Shown here piece by piece: positions 51,991 to 60,915 of a stretch of 64,000 nt of DNA. Under the pieces are notes generated by a model. It did not search any database and was not told the DNA's origin. It saw only the letters and a list, made by a program, of their open reading frames with translations. Position 1 is the stretch's first letter. Each line of letters opens with the position of its first letter. Source of the DNA: Culicoidibacter larvae. GTDB taxonomy: Bacteria; Bacillota_I; Bacilli_A; Culicoidibacterales; Culicoidibacteraceae. The stretch covers positions 62,001 to 126,000 of the forward strand of contig NZ_VBWP01000005.1 in NCBI RefSeq assembly GCF_005771635.1. Reading direction: 5' to 3'. The translations under genes were made by a program, and so were the position numbers.

Positions 51991-53364
51991 CTATTCTACC
52001 GCCACCTTAGGTTCCTTACCGCGCCGAAAGAAATAATACAGCGGAATGCCGGCAACAACAAAGGCCACGCCAAACCACCAATAGTACCATGGAATTGTAC
52101 CCCATGTTTGCAACAAAGCAAATGATAAGAAGGTAATTCCAACAAATAGCGCCAAAATCGTCCGCACATAGAACCAAGGCGACATCTTACGGCCTTCTTT
52201 TTTATTCAAGCGCCACTCTGAAGCTACCGTTGAAATATATGTTGGTAAATTAATCAAACTTGCCATCAAAATGATGTAATTAAACGGACTGGTCTCATCA
52301 TTACCGAATAATCCTAATACAAATAATGAATTAGTAATCAATCCTGAAGCAATCAAAGCAACATAAGGGGTACGGAATTTGCTGTGCACCTTAGAAAACT
52401 GTTTGAAGAAGAAACCATCAACACTGGCAGCATAAGAACTTCTTGCCGTCGTTAAGAACCAACCGGTTAATGCCCCGATAACAGAAATTAATATTGCTCC
52501 GGTAATAATATAGCCGCCAATAGAAGTATTAAAAATTGCGTTTATTGCATCGGCAAATGGCGAACTTGATACCGCCAAACTATCTTGCGGATACACTAGC
52601 ATAATCGAAAGTGAAACAAACACGTAAATAGTACTTACTGATAAAATTCCTAAAATCGTGCTGCGACGAATATTTTTTTCCGGCTCTTTGATTTCGCCAC
52701 CAATTAAGGTTGCAGCTTCAAGTCCGGTAAATGCCCACAAAATCAGCGCTACTGCACCAATAAACATCTCGCCAAATGATTTATCCATAACCATTTGTGA
52801 AGGTTGAGCCAAATATTCCGGATGCATATGAAATAATGCAATAATACCAAAAATAATAAAAACACTTATTTTAAGTATAGTAGTGACAATACTGACCCAG
52901 CCGGCAGTTTTGGCACCAATAAAATTGACCCAAGTAAAAAACCAAATCAAAGCTGTTGCTGATAGGAAATGAATAATCGGAAAATCAGTAATTGCCGGAA
53001 TAAACACCGCCGCATTATCAAGAATCAAAGCAACAATAGCAGCATTCCCGATACAAGAACCAATCCACCATAACCAACAAACATAAAAACCGGCAAACGG
53101 ACCAAAGGCCGCTTCGGCGTAAACGACCGGACCGCCGGCCTTAGGAATACGCGTACCCAAGTTCGCGTAACTCATAGCAATTAAAGTCGTCCCCAATCCA
53201 ACGGTAATCCAAGCCAAAACCGTAACCAACGGTGTACTTGTTTGTGCCAGCGTTGAAGGTAAACCAAAAACTCCTGAGCCGATAACGTTTCCGATTACAA
53301 TCGAAATCGCTGCCCCTAGCCCCAAAGCACGTTTTAACTGCTTCTTATCCTGATTCGATTCCAT
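51991..53364 (-). CDS. APC family amino-acid permease
   Basis: A 457-residue transporter with about twelve membrane helices. GAAISIVIGNVIGSGVFGLP (first helix, with the Gly-Ser-Gly unwound binding segment), PKAGGPVVYAEAAFGPFAG and AFTGLEAATLIGGEIKEPEK in helix 6 are APC signatures, as in arginine/ornithine or agmatine/putrescine exchangers. The substrate cannot be decided. GAGGATTGATTTT precedes the ATG. It leads a two-gene unit with the DUF1622 protein. Confidence 0.9.
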   Translation of the reverse strand: MESNQDKKQLKRALGLGAAISIVIGNVIGSGVFGLPSTLAQTSTPLVTVLAWITVGLGTTLIAMSYANLGTRIPKAGGPVVYAEAAFGPFAGFYVCWLWWIGSCIGNAAIVALILDNAAVFIPAITDFPIIHFLSATALIWFFTWVNFIGAKTAGWVSIVTTILKISVFIIFGIIALFHMHPEYLAQPSQMVMDKSFGEMFIGAVALILWAFTGLEAATLIGGEIKEPEKNIRRSTILGILSVSTIYVFVSLSIMLVYPQDSLAVSSSPFADAINAIFNTSIGGYIITGAILISVIGALTGWFLTTARSSYAASVDGFFFKQFSKVHSKFRTPYVALIASGLITNSLFVLGLFGNDETSPFNYIILMASLINLPTYISTVASEWRLNKKEGRKMSPWFYVRTILALFVGITFLSFALLQTWGTIPWYYWWFGVAFVVAGIPLYYFFRRGKEPKVAVE

Positions 53365-53449
53365 AAAATCAATCCTCTTTTCAAAAAATCGCTGTTCGAG
53401 CTAATTATAACATAGATAAATACTTTCTGCTATTTGCGTATCTAACAAA

Positions 53450-53479
53450 AATAAACTTAACGAAACCGTTAAGTTTATT
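53450..53479 (-). terminator. Terminator of the ntdP-thioredoxin operon
   Basis: AAACTTAACG-GTTT-CGTTAAGTTT-type stem followed by ATTTTTGTT on minus, overlapping the stop. Confidence 0.8.
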
Positions 53480-53789
53480 TTAAAAAACCTCTTTCAAGAG
53501 TTGTGTATAATTGGGTAATGTTTTGAAAATTTTCAACACGCTGTACTAATTCTCCATAAGTGAATTGCAACAATGTAGGTGCTCCGCTGATTTGGTAACG
53601 CTTCGCCAAATCCGGGGTCAAATTTAAATTAATTTCACCAAAACGAACATCTTCCATCGCTTCTGCCAAAATACCAATCAATGGTTTTACACTTTGGCAA
53701 ACACCGCAAAAAGGTGTTGTTACATAAATAACAACGCGCTCATGCTCACTAATATAATCCTTAGCGTCTTGCTCATTAAAAGTCTGCAT
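53475..53789 (-). CDS. Thioredoxin-like protein
   Basis: A 104-residue thioredoxin-fold protein. TTPFCGVCQSVKPLIGILAE carries the CGVC redox pair (CxxC) and APTLLQF provides the cis-Pro loop. The glutaredoxin-like YVTTPFC and CGVC differ from the WCGPC of true thioredoxins, so it may serve a particular partner. The ATG at 53789 is chosen because the longer frame overlaps the DUF402 gene almost entirely; overlap with that gene is 14 bases here. Confidence 0.87.
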   Translation of the reverse strand: MQTFNEQDAKDYISEHERVVIYVTTPFCGVCQSVKPLIGILAEAMEDVRFGEINLNLTPDLAKRYQISGAPTLLQFTYGELVQRVENFQNITQLYTTLERGFLK

Positions 53790-54390
53790 TATTTTTGACC
53801 TTCTTATGCTTCTTATTAAAATAATAATTGGTAATTTGTTGGTAATAATGACGATCTTGTTCTTCATACTTATCAGTATAAGTCTGATACCAATCCGCCA
53901 TAAATGATTTCGCAAATGGACCCTTGCGACGATGAATCATGGTTAACAATTCCTGCATCTGGCTGTTTAATAATTCATCAAGTCCCAATGAGTATCGCAT
54001 CAGTTCCTTATGCGTTTGATACTCACTTTGATCCAAAATACGATATTGCATGTTTGGCACAATCTTTACATCTAAATCATAATCAATATATTTTATTGCG
54101 CCATCTTCATATGCATACGGCGAAGCAATATTACAATAGTAATACCAGCCATCAGCCCGTAGCATACCAATAACATTATACCAGCGATCAGGAAAAAAAA
54201 CTGAAACCGCCGGCTCGCGCGTATACCAAGTACGACCATTGCTTTCAGTCACCTTAGTACGCTTATTAGCCACAACAATATATTGATCACTCACTAATAA
54301 AACCCGGGCGCGTTCCCATTCACGATGCATCATGCCATTATGCTTAAAACCAACAATTTTTACTATACTGCCCAACTTTGGATAAGACAT
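53776..54390 (-). CDS. DUF402 nucleoside tri-/diphosphate phosphatase
   Basis: A 204-residue protein of the Ntdp (YgaC/DUF402) family, which hydrolyses nucleoside tri- and diphosphates with a divalent metal. FKHNGMMHREWERARVLLVS near the N-terminus and PDRWYNVIGMLRADGWYYYC, NIASP, YIDYDLDVKI in the middle carry the conserved Arg and Asp ligands. AAGGGCGGAACAACC precedes the ATG at 54390. It is first in the two-gene unit with the thioredoxin-like gene. Confidence 0.88.
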   Translation of the reverse strand: MSYPKLGSIVKIVGFKHNGMMHREWERARVLLVSDQYIVVANKRTKVTESNGRTWYTREPAVSVFFPDRWYNVIGMLRADGWYYYCNIASPYAYEDGAIKYIDYDLDVKIVPNMQYRILDQSEYQTHKELMRYSLGLDELLNSQMQELLTMIHRRKGPFAKSFMADWYQTYTDKYEEQDRHYYQQITNYYFNKKHKKVKNNADF

Positions 54391-54459
54391 GGTTGTTCCG
54401 CCCTTCAATATACTCACCAGTTATTATATCATAAAGCCCTCTTTTTTTAAATAAAAGAA

Positions 54460-54492
54460 GAAGCGAAGTCTTGCCCCGCAAGCCTTCGCTTC
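54460..54492 (-). terminator. Terminator of the CoA-disulfide reductase gene
   Basis: GAAGCGAAG and TTGC pair with their complements around a CCC loop, followed by TTCTTTTATTT on minus. Confidence 0.85.
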
Positions 54493-54496
54493 CAAC

Positions 54497-55837
54497 TTAC
54501 TTCGCTACATTTCCGGCAACGTTCAAAACATCCCAAGTTCGTGCAAATGGCGGCGCGTAACTCAAATCTAAAAGTCCGAGTTCGTCAGTTCGCATCCGAT
54601 TATGAATCGCCGTTGCCAGCACATCACCACGTAACACCGCATTTTTTTGCCCGACAATTTGACCGCCAAGTAAAACCTTGTCATCTGCCTGATAAATCAA
54701 CTTCACGCGAATAGCACTTTGCCCTGGCACATAATCAGTATGATCCTTATCATTTACAACCACACTGCGATGGTCTAGCTGTTCAGTTACCGCAGCCGCT
54801 GTAGTGAGACCGCTCGCCATCGCTTCAAGGCCAAATAACTGAATTGCCGAACTACCTAAAGTCCCGTAGAACTCACTATCCATCCCGCCAATAACTTCTC
54901 CAACAACACGACCAAGTTTATTCGCCGTAGTTGCTAACGGAATATAGACCGGTTTATCTAAAATGCGATGATTAATTGTCGCGCAATCACCAGCAGCAAA
55001 AACATCTGCTACTGAAGTTTTCCCCTGATTGTCTACAACAATCGCACCATTTTCCAAACGCTCAAGACCAAGTTCGGCAACAAAGCTTGTATTTGGTTTA
55101 AAACCAACTGCAACAATCACCAAATCGGTGGCATATTCACCCTTATCGGTCGCAACTGAAGTAACATTCTTATCCCCGCTAAAACCAGTAACACCCTCTT
55201 CAAGCAATAGCTCAACATCATTATCACGTAATTCTTGCTCTAAAAGTTCAGTAATCTCTTCATCAAACACATGACTCAAAATTCGCTCACGGAATTCAAT
55301 AATTCGCACATCTTTACCAAGATGGCGAATCTGTTCTGCCAACTCAAGTCCAATAAACCCTGCGCCAACAATAGTTACCTGCTGCACTTCTGGCTTCGCC
55401 AGCTCAAGTTTCAGACGAATTCCATCGGCAAGCTTCGTCAAAGTAAAAACACCTTTCAAATCATTGCCAGGGACATCAAGCATCACCGGGCTCGCACCGG
55501 TTGCAATCATCAAAACGTCATAGCTATCAGAAATAATCTCACCACTTGTTAAAACGCGAATATCAAGCGTCTTGTTTTCCTTATAAACGGCAACTACCTC
55601 ATGCCCGGTTCGCACCTGCACACCACTCGCCTCAAACTGTTCCGGTGTACGAGCTATCATCCGTTTGGCATCATCAAACTGACCGCCAACAAAATACGGT
55701 AACCCGCATGCACCAAAAGATACAATATCGCCACGCTCATAAATAATAATATCTGCTTCTGGATCCACTCGCCGTAACTTCGCAGCTGCACTGGTTCCTG
55801 CAGCAGTACCACCAATAATAACTACTCTCTTAGCCAT
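54497..55837 (-). CDS. CoA-disulfide reductase/NADH oxidase-like flavoenzyme
   Basis: A 446-residue FAD enzyme of the pyridine nucleotide-disulfide family. VVIIGGTAAGTSAAAKL is the FAD dinucleotide fold; the single redox Cys is C44 in SFGACGLPYFVGG, the position used by CoA-disulfide reductases and NADH oxidases. VTIVGAGFIGLELAEQ is the NAD(P)H fold, DVFAAGDCATI the second FAD contact, and YAPPFARTWDVLNVAGN the C-terminal dimer segment. It should detoxify oxygen or disulfides in an anaerobic host. It is monocistronic. Confidence 0.88.
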   Translation of the reverse strand: MAKRVVIIGGTAAGTSAAAKLRRVDPEADIIIYERGDIVSFGACGLPYFVGGQFDDAKRMIARTPEQFEASGVQVRTGHEVVAVYKENKTLDIRVLTSGEIISDSYDVLMIATGASPVMLDVPGNDLKGVFTLTKLADGIRLKLELAKPEVQQVTIVGAGFIGLELAEQIRHLGKDVRIIEFRERILSHVFDEEITELLEQELRDNDVELLLEEGVTGFSGDKNVTSVATDKGEYATDLVIVAVGFKPNTSFVAELGLERLENGAIVVDNQGKTSVADVFAAGDCATINHRILDKPVYIPLATTANKLGRVVGEVIGGMDSEFYGTLGSSAIQLFGLEAMASGLTTAAAVTEQLDHRSVVVNDKDHTDYVPGQSAIRVKLIYQADDKVLLGGQIVGQKNAVLRGDVLATAIHNRMRTDELGLLDLSYAPPFARTWDVLNVAGNVAK

Positions 55838-55904
55838 CTGTTATCACACTCCATCTCTTATTATAACATCCAATATAGATATTTTTATCAATAATGCCCA
55901 CAAG

Positions 55905-55945
55905 AAAACCCGGATTGGTCTCACCCTAAGACCTACCCGGGTTTT
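55905..55945 (-). terminator. Terminator of nagB
   Basis: AAAACCCGG, GGTCT and their complements form an interrupted stem that ends in TTTTCTTG on minus. Confidence 0.8.
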
Positions 55946-55949
55946 ATAA

Positions 55950-56678
55950 TTATTTATCCAACAAAGAAGCTGCTTCAGTATCAACAATAACAACCACATC
56001 AGGGTGCTGTTGTAAAATTGATGCTGGTAAATCTTCAGTAACCGGCCCTTCAATCATGCCTTTAATTGCTTCTGCTTTATGTGCTGAAGTTGCAATTAAA
56101 ACGATTTTTTTCGCCTTCATAATTGAAGCAATTCCCATAGTTACCGACTCACGAGGTACATCATCAATTGAATCAAAGAAGCGAGCATTATCTTGAATGG
56201 TTTCCTCAGTTAAGTCAACAATATGCGTTGTTGAAGCAAATGAAGTACCAGGCTCATTAAAAGCAATATGCCCATTTGAACCAATACCTAAGATTTGTAA
56301 ATCAGCGCCACCAAGCTCATCTAACACTGCATCATATTCAGCAGCTAACGTATCATGGTTGCCAATTCCGCTTGGAACATGTGTATTCTCAAGTGGAATA
56401 TCCAATCCTTTAAATAAATTTTCATTCATAAAGTAATGATAGCTTTGATTATTGCTTCCATCTAAGCCAACATACTCGTCTAAATTATAAGTTTTAACAT
56501 CTTTATAAGATGTCCCATTTTGCTCATGATCAGCAATCATTAATTTATACATACCGATTGGTGAACTCCCAGTAGCAAGACCTAAAACCGCATTTGGTTT
56601 TGCCTTCACTAAATTGATAAAGTACTCAGCTGCCTTCGCACTCACTTCATCATAGTTTTTACATACAACTAATTTCAT
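55950..56678 (-). CDS. nagB: Glucosamine-6-phosphate deaminase
   Basis: Converts glucosamine-6-phosphate to fructose-6-phosphate and ammonia, the last step of GlcNAc catabolism. TGSSPIGMYK near residue 38, YNLDEYVGLDGSNNQSYHYF (catalytic Asp), LGIGSNGHIAFNEPG (catalytic His and Glu) and ATSAHKAEAIKGM match NagB. Two adjacent ATGs are possible (56681 and 56678); the second has better spacing from AAAGGGAGCG. It has its own promoter and a terminator, so it is a single-gene unit near but separate from nagA. Confidence 0.96.
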   Translation of the reverse strand: MKLVVCKNYDEVSAKAAEYFINLVKAKPNAVLGLATGSSPIGMYKLMIADHEQNGTSYKDVKTYNLDEYVGLDGSNNQSYHYFMNENLFKGLDIPLENTHVPSGIGNHDTLAAEYDAVLDELGGADLQILGIGSNGHIAFNEPGTSFASTTHIVDLTEETIQDNARFFDSIDDVPRESVTMGIASIMKAKKIVLIATSAHKAEAIKGMIEGPVTEDLPASILQQHPDVVVIVDTEAASLLDK

Positions 56679-56713
56679 CATGCACGCTCCCTTTTGATTT
56701 TTTACGTACATTC

Positions 56714-56742
56714 ATTATACCAAACAGGCAAAAATCTGTCTA
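56714..56742 (-). promoter_or_regulatory. Promoter of nagB
   Basis: TAGACA and TATAAT separated by 17 bases on minus, about 36 bases before the start codon. The spacer holds GCCTGTTTGG. Confidence 0.75.
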
Positions 56743-56831
56743 TACATCTTTCTGATTTTTCATTTTTTGAAATAAATGTTCAGACGAAGCTTGATTACGC
56801 CGAAACAAAATAACAAACACCAAAATTAGAC

Positions 56832-57227
56832 TCAACGAAACTCAATGCCGCTGAGTTCCGATATCTGTCTGATTGTCTCTGACATAATCTTTAATTGTGT
56901 TGCTAAAATACTGATTTGCCTTTCAATTAAAACAAATCGCTCCTCACTTTTATCCTTTTTATTAGAATATAAGCGCGGCAACCCCGACTTCAGATACTTC
57001 TCAACTAACTCAGGCACAAGTCGTTCAGCAACGGTCACCTGTGTTACAACCCGCCGCTCACCAAATTCATCAATACGCTCACTTTCCAAAGTCTCCATAC
57101 CTTCCGGTGCCATATTGCCAACCTCATAACCACGCTCGGTCTTTATAATCAACTCTTCATCTCTGAGCCAACCGTAAAAAGTTGTTAGATGAAAACCATA
57201 TTCCCGTTTTATTGCCATTAACTTCAT
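56832..57227 (-). CDS. Small protein resembling the KilAC part of phage antirepressors
   Basis: A 131-residue protein. YGFHLTTFYGWLRDEELI and the following acidic wing resemble the KilAC domain (short winged helix plus beta strand) that ends many phage antirepressors, where it follows an N-terminal BRO or KilA-N domain missing here. The last 45 residues (residues 87-131) look like an amphipathic helix or coiled coil. RBS GAGGTGGG with six bases to the ATG. It sits between nagB and the GntR gene, after a terminator, and is not part of a visible prophage. The family link is by eye only. Confidence 0.55.
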   Translation of the reverse strand: MKLMAIKREYGFHLTTFYGWLRDEELIIKTERGYEVGNMAPEGMETLESERIDEFGERRVVTQVTVAERLVPELVEKYLKSGLPRLYSNKKDKSEERFVLIERQISILATQLKIMSETIRQISELSGIEFR

Positions 57228-57298
57228 TTAAAACCCACCTCAACTATCTATTCGCAAAAACAAACGCATTTTAGTCATTTTTTTGTGAGAAAACAAAA

Positions 57299-57330
57299 AA
57301 AACATCCAATCTTCTTGATTGGATGTTTTT
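57299..57330 (-). terminator. Terminator of the nagA-gntR operon
   Basis: AACATCCAATC-TTCTT-GATTGGATGTT followed by TTTTTTTTGTTTT on minus. Confidence 0.92.
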
Positions 57331-57335
57331 CCTCT

Positions 57336-58073
57336 TCATCGAATATACTTCCGATAAGCCGGTTGTTGGAACTTATACCGATCAGCGCGGTAAAATGATT
57401 CAACAAACTCAAAAACACGACCATTATCGAAAAAAGTAAGTAACTCAATTTTCAGCAAAGCATCTTTTTCATTAATATCCAATAGCTGCGCCTGCTCATA
57501 GTCTGCAAGGGTAGCTTCAATATTTTGAATTGAATAATCAATCTCCAGCTTTAAATCCTGTTCAATGTAATCATACAATGAAGCCTTGAAAATTTTCTTA
57601 GTCAACTTTGGGAAAATACTTACCGGCAAATGAGCTACCTCAATTGCCATCGGCCGGGCGTCAGCAGTCCGTACCCGTACTACCCGAAAAATTTCTTCAT
57701 CCGGCTGAATCATCAACTTCTCAGCTACCCGGTCTTCCGCCGGACAACGTTCGAACTCAATAATCTTACTTCCCGGCTTCATCCCTTTTTCACGGATTTC
57801 CTCACTAAAACTGGTCAAGCCATAAATTGCTTTTTCATAGCGTAAGTTATTTACAAAAGTCCCGCTGCCTTTAATCCGATATAAATAACCACGACTTACT
57901 AAACGATCAATAGCATGGCGGGCAGTCATCCGACTAACACCAAAAAATTTAGCCAATTCAACTTCTGAAGGAATCGGAGTTGTTACTTTCCATATACCTT
58001 CATTCAGGTTATGAATAATAACCTCAGCAATTTCCTTATAAGCAGGCTTCTTAGGGTTACGTTTCAGTAACAA
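57336..58073 (-). CDS. nagR: GntR/HutC family regulator (NagR-like)
   Basis: A 245-residue repressor. N-terminal GntR winged helix (IAEVIIHNLNEGIWKVTTPI, VELAKFFGVSRMTARHAIDR, LVSRGYLYRIKGSGTFV) and a C-terminal UTRA ligand domain, as in NagR/YvoA, which responds to GlcNAc-6-P or GlcN-6-P. Start at TTG 58073 is preferred: AAAGGGGTG lies 6 bases before it, while the GTG 9 bases upstream falls inside that site. It follows nagA by about 40 bases in the same operon as nagA, the usual location. Ligand assignment is from context. Confidence 0.85.
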   Translation of the reverse strand: MLLKRNPKKPAYKEIAEVIIHNLNEGIWKVTTPIPSEVELAKFFGVSRMTARHAIDRLVSRGYLYRIKGSGTFVNNLRYEKAIYGLTSFSEEIREKGMKPGSKIIEFERCPAEDRVAEKLMIQPDEEIFRVVRVRTADARPMAIEVAHLPVSIFPKLTKKIFKASLYDYIEQDLKLEIDYSIQNIEATLADYEQAQLLDINEKDALLKIELLTFFDNGRVFEFVESFYRADRYKFQQPAYRKYIR

Positions 58074-58114
58074 CTCTTTCACCCCTTTCTATTTAAGATT
58101 TATTTCATTCCAAA

Positions 58115-59269
58115 CTAATTTTGAAACGCTATTTTACCACGACAAACTGTCAACAATACATCAACATCATCATTAACGACTACAATATCAGCATCCTTGC
58201 CAACCGCAAGACTACCCTTACGATCGAAGAAACCTAATTGTTTAGCCGTATTTTGCGATGCCATTTTTGCTAAATCAACAAAGCTGCAGCCAGTCCACGC
58301 TTTCATATTATGAGCAACAAAATTCATCTCAGCTACGCTGCCGGCCAAAGCACCATTCTCTAAACGTGCTTCTTTTCCAACTTTATGTACTGCTTGACCA
58401 CCAAGATCATAAGTACCATCAGCTAAGCCTTTCGCACGCATCGCATCGGTAATCAAAATAATATTATCTGCACCCTTAATTTTATAAGTTGTTCGCACAA
58501 CATCGGGATGCAAATGAATACCATCAACAATCATTTCAGCTTTCAATTGTTCAAAGTAAAAACCAGCAGTTACAACTCCAGGATTACGATGATGATGCGG
58601 GGTCATAGCATTATGAAAATGAGTCAGGTTATTTAACCCTTCTTTTAAATGATCCTCTACCACTTGAAAACTAGCATCGGTATGTCCCGCTGATGGGACA
58701 ACTTTCAATGAGCGCAAATAATTAGTAAACCCGCACTCAGCTTCTTCCGGCGCGTAAGTCACTAAATGAATATTACCTTTCGCCGTTTCATAATAATCAG
58801 CAAAAGTCTTAATCTCCGGCTTAGCAACAAACTCAGGATTTTGCGCGCCGATATGTTTTTCAGAAATAAACGGTCCCTCTAAATGGATCCCTAAAATCTC
58901 TGCCTCACCGGCAGGATTACTGGTTTCCATATAATCAACAATTGCCCCAAGCGCTGCATTAATCGCCTTTGGTGCCTGTGTCATTGTCGTCGCCAAGAAA
59001 CTTGTAGTTCCTTCACGTGGCAAAAACGTTGCCATTGTATGATATGCTTCACTTGTCGCATCCATACTGTCTGCACCGTTAGCACCATGAATATGCTGAT
59101 CAATAAATCCCGGCAATACATTCTGCCCTTTTAAATCAATCACTTCACCAGAATATTCCGGTGCAAACTCCATAAGCCCGAAAGATGCTATTTGTTCATC
59201 TTCAATGAGCAAATAGCCATCTTCAATAATCTCATTCTCTAAATAAATTTTCCCATGAGTTAATAACAT
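58115..59269 (-). CDS. nagA: N-acetylglucosamine-6-phosphate deacetylase
   Basis: Removes the acetyl group from GlcNAc-6-phosphate, giving GlcN-6-P for NagB. A 384-residue amidohydrolase: metal loop GFIDQHIHGANGADSMDA, HLEGPFISEKHIGAQNP, SAGHTDASF, LTHFHNAMTPHHHRNPG and the catalytic Asp in ILITDAMRAKG. ATG at 59269 is chosen over the ATG 6 bases upstream because AGGAGG then has proper spacing. It follows the RpiR gene stop closely, so the two are coupled. Confidence 0.96.
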   Translation of the reverse strand: MLLTHGKIYLENEIIEDGYLLIEDEQIASFGLMEFAPEYSGEVIDLKGQNVLPGFIDQHIHGANGADSMDATSEAYHTMATFLPREGTTSFLATTMTQAPKAINAALGAIVDYMETSNPAGEAEILGIHLEGPFISEKHIGAQNPEFVAKPEIKTFADYYETAKGNIHLVTYAPEEAECGFTNYLRSLKVVPSAGHTDASFQVVEDHLKEGLNNLTHFHNAMTPHHHRNPGVVTAGFYFEQLKAEMIVDGIHLHPDVVRTTYKIKGADNIILITDAMRAKGLADGTYDLGGQAVHKVGKEARLENGALAGSVAEMNFVAHNMKAWTGCSFVDLAKMASQNTAKQLGFFDRKGSLAVGKDADIVVVNDDVDVLLTVCRGKIAFQN

Positions 59270-59280
59270 TGCCATTCCTC

Positions 59281-60105
59281 CTAAACCTCATTCTCCATAA
59301 TCTGTACTTTATAAGCATACATAGTATATAAAATATCAACAATACTCATTAATGCCATTCGTCCGGAAATTGACGAATTAGTAAAGGTGCTTTCAACGCC
59401 GCCAACTTCAATTACAAAGTCAGCTTTCTTCGCCAGCGTGCTCTTTCGGTTATTAGTAATAACCACAATCTGCGCACCGCGCTTCATTGCCAAACGGCAT
59501 AAATGATTCACCTGCTTTGACTCGCCGCTCACCGAGAAGAATACTGCAACTGCACCATTTTGCAATTGGTTAGCATCTTCTTCCTGATTTTTCACATCTG
59601 AAAAAGCAGTTACAAATTTACCTAGACGAATAAATTTGTACTGACCGTCACGAGCTACTAATTGCGAATAATCACTGCCAAAAAAAGCAACCTGAGTTGC
59701 ACTATAAATGGCATCAATAACTTGCTGGATTACCGCCATATCAAGCAATCGATAGGTTTCAGTTATTGCCTCAATACTAATCGGAAACAATTTATCCGGC
59801 AACCATTGCGGCTGCTCATTAATAGCCATCAACTCATCTTTAGTGAAACGCACTTCTTCATTATAATAAGCATGCGCTTGTGATATATAATGACGCAAAT
59901 CCGCAAAACTGTCCAACTGAATTTTACGACAGAAGCGACTGATTGTTGCCGGGCTGGTATAACATAATAAAGCCAGCTCCTCAATCCCCATATCAGCAAC
60001 TTCATCAATATGCAACAGAATAGTTCGGGCAATAAAATAATAAATATCAGTACTGTTTTTACGAACATCCATCAATGCTATCAAACGACCAACTACATCG
60101 TACAT
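59281..60105 (-). CDS. RpiR family transcriptional regulator
   Basis: A 274-residue regulator. The N-terminal HTH_6 region (MGIEELALLCYTSPATISRF, CRKIQLDSFADLRHYI) is followed by a C-terminal SIS domain that binds phosphosugars (VAFFGSDYSQLVARDGQYKF, AVFFSVSGESKQVNHLCRLA, RGAQIVVITNN). It is the first gene of the operon with nagA and gntR, so GlcNAc or another phosphosugar is a likely effector. GGAGTGTTGAT precedes the ATG. Confidence 0.92.
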   Translation of the reverse strand: MYDVVGRLIALMDVRKNSTDIYYFIARTILLHIDEVADMGIEELALLCYTSPATISRFCRKIQLDSFADLRHYISQAHAYYNEEVRFTKDELMAINEQPQWLPDKLFPISIEAITETYRLLDMAVIQQVIDAIYSATQVAFFGSDYSQLVARDGQYKFIRLGKFVTAFSDVKNQEEDANQLQNGAVAVFFSVSGESKQVNHLCRLAMKRGAQIVVITNNRKSTLAKKADFVIEVGGVESTFTNSSISGRMALMSIVDILYTMYAYKVQIMENEV

Positions 60106-60200
60106 ATCAACACTCCAAACTATTTTTTCTCTCCATCATTATAGCACATTTAGTTGATGATAGCGAAAACTTTAATTGTTTCTTTTGAGGAAAAAAAGAA

Positions 60201-60232
60201 GAGGCAAGCGCCGGTCCTCCGGCGCTTGCCTC
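60201..60232 (-). terminator. Terminator of the four-TM protein gene
   Basis: GAGGCAAGCGCCGG with its complement around a 4-base loop, followed by TTCTTTTTTTCC on minus. Confidence 0.93.
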
Positions 60233-60251
60233 CAATATTCTAATAAAAATT

Positions 60252-60740
60252 TTACCCCGGCAACATCCGGTGCAAACGGATAGTATTCAAGATTGTTGCT
60301 GCTAAAAATAAAAATGCGATAATAAAAAACATTGGTGCAATGATTGAAAAAACGTTGTTCATGCCGGTAGTCTGGAAATAGACAAAAGCTAATCCGGAAG
60401 CTAACAAGAACAACCGCGAAAGTACAATATAAATGCCGACCTTATGCTCAAATACCTGAATGCTGACTAAAAAAAGTACAGATACAATTATAAGATAAAC
60501 CACCAAAGCAATAATAATACCAATAAAATCAGGATTCCAACCAACTGCCACGGTATTAAATGCTGAAGGATAATACATACCTAAAACAATGGCTGAAAGC
60601 GGACCGGGAATATTAATAACCGTACCGGTTGCTAACAAATATAAATCCCGGAATATATGTATCGCAAAACCGATTAAAAGAGCAATTTCACTCGCCATAA
60701 AAAGAACATATATAATTCGGCGTATTTTTTTTGCGTCCAT
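60252..60740 (-). CDS. Four-transmembrane protein of unknown function
   Basis: A 162-residue protein that I do not recognise. Four hydrophobic helices are visible (about 8-28, 63-85, 90-110 and 125-148), with charged ends MDAKKIRR and NTIRLHRMLPG. The ribosome site AGGGAGGACATTCG is about 13 bases from the ATG, farther than usual. It stands alone, with a terminator on each side, between the GH4 gene and the RpiR gene. Confidence 0.65.
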   Translation of the reverse strand: MDAKKIRRIIYVLFMASEIALLIGFAIHIFRDLYLLATGTVINIPGPLSAIVLGMYYPSAFNTVAVGWNPDFIGIIIALVVYLIIVSVLFLVSIQVFEHKVGIYIVLSRLFLLASGLAFVYFQTTGMNNVFSIIAPMFFIIAFLFLAATILNTIRLHRMLPG

Positions 60741-60866
60741 GACTACGAATGTCCTCCCTAAGCAAATCTTCGTTTAAGGCTATTATAGCACGCGTTTTCT
60801 ATATAGGTTATTAATCTGCTGTTTTTCTACGTTTTATCACATAATGTCCAGAGTCAATCCCAAAAT

Positions 60867-60900
60867 AAAAAGCCGGTCAATGTAAATTGACCGGCTTTTT
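60867..60900 (-). terminator. Terminator of the GH4 gene
   Basis: AAAAAGCCGGTCAA with its complement around a 6-base loop, ending in TTTTTATTTT on minus. Confidence 0.92.
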
Positions 60901-60915
60901 CCCAAATTAGCTGTA

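Noticed and set aside
60252-60740. Four-TM protein as a PTS or sugar permease component for the GH4 enzyme
   Set aside because: It has no PTS motif, is far smaller than a permease and is separated by terminators on both sides.
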